Positions 8,101 through 14,228 of a stretch of 27,254 nucleotides of DNA are shown piece by piece (the stretch's first letter is position 1; each line of letters starts with the position of its first letter). This stretch comes from a virus, in the IMG/VR virus record IMGVR_UViG_3300035670_001063, positions 1 through 27,254 of that record. One strand, given 5' to 3'. The translations under genes were made by a program, and so were the position numbers. Below the pieces are notes generated by a model, which searched no databases, was not told the DNA's origin, and saw nothing but the letters and a program-made list of their open reading frames with translations.

Positions 8101-9556
8101 CACAAGTAAATGAGTGAGTTTCATTAGAAAGTAATACATTAATAGCATCTTTTCCATCTTCGCCGTTTGTGCCTGCCTTACTTTTACTAAATGTTTGAGA
8201 TTTAGTAGTAGAAAAACTTATGCCATTCGCTTTTCCGGTAATTGTATATGTAATATTAGCAGTATTTGCTTGTGTTAAAAAGTTAGTATGGTCTGATATA
8301 GTAACAGTAGTAGTACCGTATTGTATATTATTAGTAATAATATCAATATTGTTACCACTAGTATTGGCTAATTTCCAGCCATTGTCTAGAGTTCCAGTAC
8401 TATCATATGACAGTTCAGTACTACCACTAAATACTCGTATAATTGTTCCGCTGCCAGTATAGTCATTAACTTGTCCAGCTTGTGTAGCTGTAAATGAGTG
8501 TGTTTCATTTGACAATAACACTGTAATGGCATCTTTTCCGTCTATACCAGGATTGCCGTCGGTTCCATCTTCTCCAGCATTACTCTTACTAAAGGTTTGT
8601 GTTTTATCTATATTAAAAATGGTACCATTTACATTACCAGTTATACTATAAACAATACTAGCCGTAGTTAAGCTATCAGGAAAGTTACTATGGTCTCCAA
8701 TAATTGCAGTATTACCACTACTACTAATTGATCCTTTAGTAATATTAACTTCTTGACTAGCTACAACTTTCCAAGTATTAGCCTGAACACCTACACCATC
8801 ATAGGTTAATTCAGTGACACCACTAAAAACTTTAATAGTTGTACCACTGCCTGTATAGCTATCTACTACACCTAGATAACTTGCTGAAAAATTATGGGTT
8901 TCATTAGATAGTATTACTGTTATGGCATCTTTACCAATTATTCCATCTTTTCCAGGTTTTAAACCAAATATTGTAATAGTATCTTCTGCTAAAACTGTAC
9001 TGCTACTACTTCCCTCTCTTATTCGTACAGTTATTTGTGTAGGTATAGTTGTATAAGTATTAGGAGGTGTATAGGAATAGGTTGTTGTAGTAGTATTTTG
9101 TACAGATTGATTATCTACAATAAATTCATAAAATACTGATCCTGTAGTATTTTTTGCTGTTGCAGTAATATTTGTTTGAATGGGATTGGGATTCAAACCA
9201 TTTTCATCATAAGCAATTGCTTGACTGCTAGCTGCTAAACTAACTGTAACAACACCACCCAAGGGAGTTCCAGTTAAAGTTTCTGAATCGTTAAACTGGG
9301 TCTCGTCTAAAGAAGAAATAAGAGCATATTTTACATAGTATGCTATTCCAGGAGTTAGATTTGGAATAAACACATTTAGACCATCTCCTGAATAAGCTAA
9401 CGTTCCTTGGGTTTCTACATTAAAATTTTCAGTTGTAGTACTATACCAAACCTTAATACCGGACAAGTCGTCTCTGACTTGTCCGGTATTTGTATCTATA
9501 GGAGGATCAACTACAAGTTGTAATCCTTTAACTGCTGGAAATAATTGTGCTGACAT
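2138..9556 (-). CDS. Giant repeat-built tail tip / receptor-binding fibre protein
   Basis: A 2472-residue protein, the largest gene in the window. Layout by residue: fibronectin-III-like domain (about 8-98); an Ig-like 'B' domain (102-198); four copies of a ~115-residue 'A' domain (211-325, 343-460, 471-586, 598-712); B2 (719-836); A5 (848-968); B3 (980-1094); A6 (1098-1214) and A7 (1221-1338); a jelly-roll-like segment (about 1355-1525); B4 (about 1628-1738); further beta domains; then a GTIGAFQLAANSITTEKI segment (2007-2024) like the C-terminal region of lambda-J-type proteins. After a carbohydrate-binding-module-like segment (about 2070-2245), xxAKIGxL-type repeats (2284-2320) and a terminal tip domain follow. 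Short collagen-like Gly-x-x linkers (such as GEDGTDGNPGIDGKD) separate the A domains. Its place after the K-I-J fusion and before a fibre chaperone indicates the distal tail fibre that contacts the host. Confidence 0.85.
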   Translation of the reverse strand: MSAQLFPAVKGLQLVVDPPIDTNTGQVRDDLSGIKVWYSTTTENFNVETQGTLAYSGDGLNVFIPNLTPGIAYYVKYALISSLDETQFNDSETLTGTPLGGVVTVSLAASSQAIAYDENGLNPNPIQTNITATAKNTTGSVFYEFIVDNQSVQNTTTTTYSYTPPNTYTTIPTQITVRIREGSSSSTVLAEDTITIFGLKPGKDGIIGKDAITVILSNETHNFSASYLGVVDSYTGSGTTIKVFSGVTELTYDGVGVQANTWKVVASQEVNITKGSISSSGNTAIIGDHSNFPDSLTTASIVYSITGNVNGTIFNIDKTQTFSKSNAGEDGTDGNPGIDGKDAITVLLSNETHSFTATQAGQVNDYTGSGTIIRVFSGSTELSYDSTGTLDNGWKLANTSGNNIDIITNNIQYGTTTVTISDHTNFLTQANTANITYTITGKANGISFSTTKSQTFSKSKAGTNGEDGKDAINVLLSNETHSFTCDSNGQVSSYVGSGTDVKVFAGATELQYDGTGTAEGTWKVTVLSSLNITPSTSFTDNGYYVTIGDHNSFTSANTANITYLIQGTLNQTPFVITKAQTFSKSKAGATGEDGISSISVILSNETHSFAKNVYGEINYTGSGTEIRVFAGVTELQYEGYGASNISNNSWKLVIDQAINIISGNVIDNGSFAEVEDHYAMSSQFNTAYITYKITGKYNNNTFEISKTQTFNTLENGISAYNCKLLPQQNYFAYNTDGVSPTPTSTIVEATLVSGANAITGISELQNYYYIFALIDKNSNTSIVQQGSPDGNTQYNQYTYIPPANFNDFPQTLAVIVYLAVDLNNPIAIDTLALTAIKPGKDGIIGKNAVNVILSNDSHPFTAGDIGNVLSYVGSGTQIKVYSGVTELIYDGIGTQEGRWKVEINPASNAINITPGAISGAGSTSTTAIVADHSNFPDNQTTASITYTITGKADSIPFTINKTQKFSKSLKGEEGAGGQAALPSYAAYLIFQQKTIQYSATGTTPSPASQYIVAYLTENGIVVSDPELIYYFVQITPDGTQTLLQATDSNIISYNSPATFIENNQIQIAVQIFKVVQGQSVIYAVDYESLNSIMPGLSGISVELSNNTHVLPTDSSGEVTDYSGAATEIRVYSGTGLITYDGVGTANNTWKISSVEDENITVGTWSQGTNGNFAVIGAPSNFQTGAGLTATIKFNIEGVINNQSFTSTKTQTIIKSEPGRDSITALISKDTHSFTANTDNQVIDYANSGVIIKVLAGATELIYDGVGTTNGTWKVTASGTGITAGTASGSGPTATQAIIGNHSNFPDASTTAKVTYTISGTYNDIPFFITKEQTFSKSKTGSQGNPGLPGKALSVSTSSPFFLFPEWSTFYPITAEYSYDKGTGVEAVFNALLSYPQLQNAATIGKIYIFRYGTQADRYIRTLGKVNLADYTVITYKVMTGGANASTGASWGELPDAGDNLVLEYSTDLSNWTTITTHSPQTSLQNAWNTITTTLPVGAKTSSGVYLRFRQLVAESNADTWAVTPPEIIKYPSSITISAAGTNLTGSPSVPQILSGNITLTGSSYPYTLNYDSTSVLPVKLRVTWDGLSQDVEVGVTYESQNIVTGSLTKDSASLIVDAQGNIYPTNPVSVTLSSDNTNLCALYNSAGNRTGTLSTLFTATAVNTTQTPYYEFYRADGVTLQSSSTSNIYSWSHPTTTNNFPTAVVNGTTIKKATIIVRVRQGSATGPILAEDRISIIPGREFDTAPRPILTNEFDMVLPLDTSGTSDVSQLTSQVKIISQTGTVLNLTDIGIVSKTNIEASLNSTTGILTISRLDADEGTVVIQYSAQNQEYLNERVTYTAKKAKLGGTNQYDAAKGTFRVYLGSEDITGNGEVFYSHAVQQGNVTFVINSTTGEYSITNLTGSSAAVLVRAVYRGIVVEKLFTVTKVLSSLVVVPGVRGATAAYLSDQTVWSDSVATNYFVTTYGSVVIGDTLTMYSTGFSVTKFWAGSTWVDVTARIDGNLIVTGTIGAFQLAANSITTEKIQAGQVTAEKIDSRGLSIKDAAGNIILAAGTGLDLKYIDAISQFTNKAINSGFKRYETVATNTVLPIGWTIYNPNNYTAPPTSILENEGLYGTNVLRFFNTVSGLYGTARIGVQVSGSTYGPRYTSATAWHTISFYAKTGTSGAAGAKFSISETGFTQTTELANPALTASWQRYSWKVQVGATVLSNRNLILSLVAPAAGLGPGVAVDMCALQVQLGEEANAYMQSSDDSLGIANPITPTNIGTYIQSAAIDSAYIKDAAITNAKIGNLAVNTAKIQDGSISTAKIGDLQVQTLKIGTNAVSVPRGGISAAYSSGLIYGGNWAYRNILTFIPDINGSGTVTIGMSALSPFFITGNPSVVATRFAEPGEGNPASWNSTRISFIRSQGGTDTEIITTGNFQSSFWQEVFWYIVHDTATPGVPVTYKFGATSNQAFILQSPILSYFILESKK
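5543..8926 (-). repeat. Seven-copy protein domain repeat (A1-A7) inside the giant fibre gene
   Basis: Each copy runs LSNETHSF-like start, YTGSGT-IKVFSG-TEL-YDG-GT, a W-K pair, an INITxG-like strand, a DHSNF-like turn, ITYTITG, and an end KTQTFSKS. Copies lie at residues 211-325, 343-460, 471-586, 598-712, 848-968, 1098-1214 and 1221-1338. They are clearly related at protein level but diverged, with A6 the most divergent (LSNNTHVL start, IIKS end). B-type Ig-like domains interrupt the array after A4 and A5. This looks like old tandem duplication followed by divergence. Confidence 0.85.
9455..9490. repeat. 15-bp perfect inverted repeat inside the giant fibre gene
   Basis: AATACCGGACAAGTC (9455-9469) and its exact reverse complement (9476-9490) flank a 6-base loop. 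It covers codons 23-34 of the giant gene, about 66 bases after its ATG. It would form a very stable hairpin in the mRNA, but no T run follows on the minus strand, so it is not a standard terminator. Confidence 0.85.
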
Positions 9557-9564
9557 TTAATTAC

Positions 9565-12500
9565 CTATGGTGAAATTGTGTATAAAATTATTTCATTAGA
9601 TACACTATTTATACTTTCATTGCCTGCTGCATCTACTAATCTGCACTCTACTCTATATTTAGTACCTGCTTCACTTATTCTTGGTGAAGGAAATTCTAGT
9701 AGATTAAAATCTACATATGCTGCAGCTGTTGTTTGTGTTTTTATTAGTATGGGATTTTGTAGCGACCAAAAATCTTGGGTACCAGAATCTTTAAATAACT
9801 TTATTCTAAAGTATTTAAAATTATCTGGAATAGTTGTAAGTACTGGAGTTACTCTTATAAATTTGCTAATTCTTTGTATATTTAGTGAATTGGCCGACTC
9901 TCTATTTGTTGTAATGCCTTCGACTGTATGAGTAGTCCAATCTGTCCATTTACTAGCTCTATTATCTTCTGTAATATATCGCAGTCTATATCTATATATT
10001 TCACCAGCTATTACATCTGGAATTGTTATAGTATTAGTTACAAATTCAGAATAAATACTTTTTGTACCTATATTATCTAAATTTGTATTCAATATATACT
10101 CACACTGTATATGTTTTATATTTACTGGAATACTATCTACAGTTGCATACGATATTTTTATATTATATCTATAGTTACCCGGTGAAAGTATATCAATAGC
10201 TCTATCATCACTATAAACGGCTGTAACTACAGGAGCTTGGTCTATATTAAAACTATTTATATAGCCTTGTGGTGGAAGTGTTATTTGACTTTCAAATACT
10301 AATTGTTCAGTTAGCGACTTATAGTCTTCGAATATGTTTGTAAGATCGCTTACACCATAGTCCATTAGTGTAATTTTTGCAGTTTTATTGGCTCCGGGTT
10401 CTATACTTAATACTATTAAATCTTGACTTTCTTTTTCTAGCTCTCCTATCATAAATAGATCGCCAGCATCAATCAAATTTGTATTACTTGCAGATATTGT
10501 TTCTGATAGTAATACATATTTATACTCAGATAGTCCTAGTCTAATATATCCTTGAGAATTTATTGTGCCGTCCGCGCCGGAAGTTTGCACAGTATAACTA
10601 ATAGTTTTTGCTTGTCTATTAATAGTCATTAATTTATTTTGAACATTAATAGATGTATTATCACAAACTATAGTTATAGGATTTGTATCTTCAAAAGGTA
10701 CTGTTCCATATAAACTAGATAGTTGTATTGTTATAGTATTACCTGATCTGGTAAAACTACTAAAAGGTATTTGTGTAACTAATTGGCTTGTAGTACTTTG
10801 TCCAGTTTTTGATCGTACTCTAATAGTATATTGTGTAGGATATTGTAGTTGTACAATATCATCTAATTCTAGTACGCTTATATTTTGTAGTGTATTGGCA
10901 TAGATATTCTTTATTCTGCCACTACCTAAACCCCAAGCAGGAACATCATGTGTTACTTTTACACGATCTCCACGATTACAGGCTAAATATTCAATATCGG
11001 CATTTAAACTATATACTTCTCGTCTAACTTTTGCTTGAGCAAAATGCCACTTTCCATGATCTATAACTGCTCCTACATTAGTTACACCAGGTAGACTTAT
11101 AGATTCAAAAAGTTCTGCATTAGTAACATTTTTTCCAGTATTATAAACTATAACTTCAGATTCTTGATAATTTTGTTCTTCGTCATAGAAATTAATACGT
11201 AGAGCATCTGGTTCTTTTGGTAGTGCTCGCACACCTTCAAATCCCCAGCTATTGTGTGGACTAAAGTGCTGAACTATAGCTGATTTTGGTTCGTCTATAG
11301 TTACGGTCCATTTACCATCAATCATTGTAGGACTAGCTCGTCCAGCTGCACATATATCTCGTAATACTTCTAGTATACTACGTGTATTAGCAACTATACC
11401 ATTATACTCATATTTATAGGTTTTTGTTTTAAGAGTGTTACTTTGGTCATAATACTGTATAGTTCTACCGGTTTCGCAATAATTATACCAATACTCTAAT
11501 TGTGTAAGATTTATTTTGTCACTAATTTCACTATCTAGTATTCGCTGTGGATTTGCTGGATGTGTTAGTACATGAAAAAATAACGCTGCAGGATTACTAG
11601 TTACTAGGCTATAATCAGTAAATACACTGCTTATAGGTCTGCACCTACTTTGTACTATGGCATTAATACCCTCTAACTGGCCACTTAGTTGTCCTTCAGC
11701 CTGTATAACATATACACTTTTTGCAACAGTACAATTTTTAGGATCAGTAATAGGGTTTTTATTATTAGTATATGTAACCGTTAATAGTACTACACTATGA
11801 GCATATCTCCAATCAGGATTATCATCTACATTATCGCCAGTTATCCTACGAGCTCGTACTTGAGTAAGTGCTGCGGTTTCAAAAGTTTTTGTTCTGGTTA
11901 TAGTGTATGCGTCTTTTTTATTTCCTGTAATTGTGACTATTTCCCAAGGTGTCCAGTCAGTATCGCCGTATCTTTTATATTGAGTTTCTATAAGTACAGT
12001 TGCATCTTCTCCAGTACCTGCTCCATCCCCCCTAGACTTAATTCGTCTCATGCCTTCTGGCATATGAAATGCTAGCGTAACTTCTAATGCTTGATCGTTT
12101 GAAGAATCACTAGTCCATACAGGTCTTGCTGCCACTGGAATTTCGGTTTCCGGATTGCCTTCGCATATTAGTGTAACTCTAAGATTAGATTGTTCTACAT
12201 CTCGGGCATACAGTGATTGAAACTTTTGAATATTTGTAGGAGCATCATTATAGCCCGTTAGAGTAACACTATCTTGGATTTCATAATCGTCTATATTAAC
12301 TTCACCAATTTTTAAATCGGTAATTTGTAGTGGCCCAAAACCCCACGCCAGTGCAGTAGTTAAATAACTTATTCGTTCCTCTGGATAGGTAACATAATTT
12401 TGAGCTGCTAACGGTGGTGTTATTCTGGTTTTTCCCAAAATTACAGGTATTGCTTCATATTGATTAGCCCTATTACCTGTGCCCTCAACCATTAGTTGTG

Positions 12501-13341
12501 ATTCGCTGGTACCTGGATCCTGTTGTTGTGGCATACTAACAGGAAAAATTGCATTCATAAGTAACATACCAGCTGTACTTACTGCAGCAGTTGCAAAGCC
12601 GGCTGCTGCTCCTTGCAGGGTTGCACCTGCTGTACCAGCAGCAATAAACTGTCCACTACCAAAAGCAAATTCTGCAACGTATGGGGCATATATAGCAATA
12701 ACTATAAATGCGGCCATTCTAAGAGCATCATTACCCTTGGCTAACTCTCTATAAGTTATAACATCATTAGCCTGTAGCTTAATTTCATTCCAATAAAATT
12801 CAGGAATTGCTGTATTATTTAACAGTAGTACAAAATTATCTGATTTTATTGGTAAGGAGTCTGCTACATCGCGTAATGTAGTTTTTCCATCAATAGCTAC
12901 AGTTAATACTTTAGTTTCTAGGGGCGGAGGTAATTCTTGTAATCTTTTACTTTTAGTTTCTGAATAACTATAGAAGCCTTGTACGCGATTTGCCCAACTA
13001 GTTCCACGAATACTACCTATAGCTACATCATAGCCTTCACGAGAATGTATAAACTCATGTTCATTAAGCATTACACCTACATGAGTATCTCTGCCTAATA
13101 TTCTAAATAGTACAATATCGCCTTCTTTGGCTTGTTGTACTTGCTCCCAGCCTTCTTTATATTGAGCAATTAGTTCTTTAATACGAACACTATCTTCTAC
13201 CACATATTCACTAGCAAAACTAGGTAAATCTATACCATATTGTTCACTATAAATCAGACGGACTAATCCCCAACAATCTGTTCCAGTATAGTCTCTACCT
13301 CTATCCTTGAAAGGGATTCCAATATATTTATTTGACCACAT
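9565..13341 (-). CDS. Fused tail-tip protein: NlpC/P60 peptidase (K) + I-like + J-like hub
   Basis: A 1258-residue protein joining what lambda makes as three proteins. Residues 1-125 are an NlpC/P60 cysteine peptidase like gpK: DCWGLV (Cys23), DTHVGVM (His87) and IHSREG (His99) supply the expected catalytic set, and GDIVLF is typical. Residues about 143-200 form a gpI-like beta-grasp segment (KVLTVAIDGKTTLRDV), followed by an Ala/Gly-rich hydrophobic stretch (206-267). From about 290 (AIPVILGKTRITPPLAAQ) the sequence has the layout of J-type tip proteins (ALAWGFGPLQITDLKIGEVNI), continuing through hub domains and ending in fibronectin-III-like modules. In the virion it would form the tail-tip hub, and the peptidase would cut cell-wall peptide links during entry or tail assembly. 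The ATG directly follows the upstream TAA. Confidence 0.88.
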   Translation of the reverse strand: MWSNKYIGIPFKDRGRDYTGTDCWGLVRLIYSEQYGIDLPSFASEYVVEDSVRIKELIAQYKEGWEQVQQAKEGDIVLFRILGRDTHVGVMLNEHEFIHSREGYDVAIGSIRGTSWANRVQGFYSYSETKSKRLQELPPPLETKVLTVAIDGKTTLRDVADSLPIKSDNFVLLLNNTAIPEFYWNEIKLQANDVITYRELAKGNDALRMAAFIVIAIYAPYVAEFAFGSGQFIAAGTAGATLQGAAAGFATAAVSTAGMLLMNAIFPVSMPQQQDPGTSESQLMVEGTGNRANQYEAIPVILGKTRITPPLAAQNYVTYPEERISYLTTALAWGFGPLQITDLKIGEVNIDDYEIQDSVTLTGYNDAPTNIQKFQSLYARDVEQSNLRVTLICEGNPETEIPVAARPVWTSDSSNDQALEVTLAFHMPEGMRRIKSRGDGAGTGEDATVLIETQYKRYGDTDWTPWEIVTITGNKKDAYTITRTKTFETAALTQVRARRITGDNVDDNPDWRYAHSVVLLTVTYTNNKNPITDPKNCTVAKSVYVIQAEGQLSGQLEGINAIVQSRCRPISSVFTDYSLVTSNPAALFFHVLTHPANPQRILDSEISDKINLTQLEYWYNYCETGRTIQYYDQSNTLKTKTYKYEYNGIVANTRSILEVLRDICAAGRASPTMIDGKWTVTIDEPKSAIVQHFSPHNSWGFEGVRALPKEPDALRINFYDEEQNYQESEVIVYNTGKNVTNAELFESISLPGVTNVGAVIDHGKWHFAQAKVRREVYSLNADIEYLACNRGDRVKVTHDVPAWGLGSGRIKNIYANTLQNISVLELDDIVQLQYPTQYTIRVRSKTGQSTTSQLVTQIPFSSFTRSGNTITIQLSSLYGTVPFEDTNPITIVCDNTSINVQNKLMTINRQAKTISYTVQTSGADGTINSQGYIRLGLSEYKYVLLSETISASNTNLIDAGDLFMIGELEKESQDLIVLSIEPGANKTAKITLMDYGVSDLTNIFEDYKSLTEQLVFESQITLPPQGYINSFNIDQAPVVTAVYSDDRAIDILSPGNYRYNIKISYATVDSIPVNIKHIQCEYILNTNLDNIGTKSIYSEFVTNTITIPDVIAGEIYRYRLRYITEDNRASKWTDWTTHTVEGITTNRESANSLNIQRISKFIRVTPVLTTIPDNFKYFRIKLFKDSGTQDFWSLQNPILIKTQTTAAAYVDFNLLEFPSPRISEAGTKYRVECRLVDAAGNESINSVSNEIILYTISP

Positions 13342-13863
13342 TTAAAATAATCCTGGAAAATAAACCGGAGTAAATGAATATTGAGGAAAAGGTTCTAGTT
13401 CATAGTTTACCATACCTAAATCTGCAGTTACTCTATCTACAGTATAGGCGAAATTAGTAATATAGAAATTTGAAAAGCTAGCTTCTACTACGTTAGGCGA
13501 AGATGATAGTACAATTTCTAGCTTTACCTTAGGTCTACCTTGGATTTCTCTGGCTATAGGCATTACATATCTAGTAACATCATAAAATGTTATAGAACAT
13601 TTTGGCGCAGAGTTTTCTGCCTCGTCTGGCATATTTATTTCGACTGGTAAAAATATATAATTATTACCGCGACTTTGTACACCATACATAACTTCTTCTG
13701 CAGTTTCACTAATACGTCCAGTAAACCCATCTGCTATACGTAAGACTACAGTTTCTGGATTTTGTGGATCATATATAGTTATTAATGTTATAAGCTCTTT
13801 ATCTGTTTCTTGTGCAAATAAAGCTTGTAATGCTGGTGCGCTTAATGTGCTTAATCTACTCAT
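13342..13863 (-). CDS. DUF1833 minor tail protein (gpL-like position)
   Basis: A 173-residue protein. It matches the DUF1833 layout: an opening helix (LSAPALQALFAQET), then a strand pair (LITLITIYDPQNPETVVLRIADGF), PVEINMPDEAENSAPKCSITFYDV in the middle, LEIVLSSSPNVVEASFSNF, and the terminal PFPQYSFTPVYFPGLF. In phages with lambda-type tips this family occupies the place of gpL, between the gpM-like and K/I/J genes, and is part of the tail tip. The ATG overlaps the upstream stop (ATGA), so it is probably translationally coupled. Specific activity unknown; lambda gpL binds an iron-sulfur cluster, but only one cysteine (in APKCSITF) is visible here, so that feature is not expected. Confidence 0.78.
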   Translation of the reverse strand: MSRLSTLSAPALQALFAQETDKELITLITIYDPQNPETVVLRIADGFTGRISETAEEVMYGVQSRGNNYIFLPVEINMPDEAENSAPKCSITFYDVTRYVMPIAREIQGRPKVKLEIVLSSSPNVVEASFSNFYITNFAYTVDRVTADLGMVNYELEPFPQYSFTPVYFPGLF

Positions 13864-14225
13864 GGTAATACTTCAAAAGTTGTATCTACAGTCCAATAGC
13901 CAGGAGCTAGATAGGTTAAAGTATATAACTCGCCTTCTTGTGTAGGAATCATTCTTACTTCTACAATTTGACCAGTTCTTGGATGAGTAAAACCAAATCT
14001 AGCAGTAGCTTTTATGTCCATGTTTACAAAATCTTCTAGTATACTTATCTGATTTGTAGTCATTATAAACGAAACAGTTAGTTTTTTAGCTAACTGTCCT
14101 CGTCTACGTAACTTTGCTGGACCTTTGTCAGTAGGCGTGCGCACTATAAGTGCGCCGCCTGTTTCCTTAAAGCCTTTTTGTGGCACTTGTGGTAGGGTTA
14201 TAGGCCACACATAGGTATATGCCAT
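13860..14225 (-). CDS. Minor tail protein, gpM-like
   Basis: A 121-residue protein. The C-terminal half (ISILEDFVNMDIKATARFGFTHPRTGQIVEVRMIP) has the 'helix, then F.F.HPRTG..V.VR' pattern of the gpM / distal-tail adaptor group, and ends in short strands (YLAPGYWTVDTTFEVLP). It lies directly after the tape-measure gene and before the DUF1833 gene, exactly where lambda places M. The ribosome site AGGAGATAATAC precedes the ATG. It probably joins the end of the tape-measure/tube to the tip hub. Assignment rests on pattern and position, not on a strong motif. Confidence 0.65.
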   Translation of the reverse strand: MAYTYVWPITLPQVPQKGFKETGGALIVRTPTDKGPAKLRRRGQLAKKLTVSFIMTTNQISILEDFVNMDIKATARFGFTHPRTGQIVEVRMIPTQEGELYTLTYLAPGYWTVDTTFEVLP

Positions 14226-14228
14226 GTA

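Noticed and set aside
2138-9556. Diversity-generating retroelement or phase-variable target in the giant fibre
   Set aside because: No reverse transcriptase, template repeat or recombinase gene is in the window, and no adenine-biased variable region pair was seen.
12479-12754. Plus-strand frames opposite the K-I-J fusion and other large genes
   Set aside because: They mirror the composition of the coding strand, lack ribosome sites and match no family.
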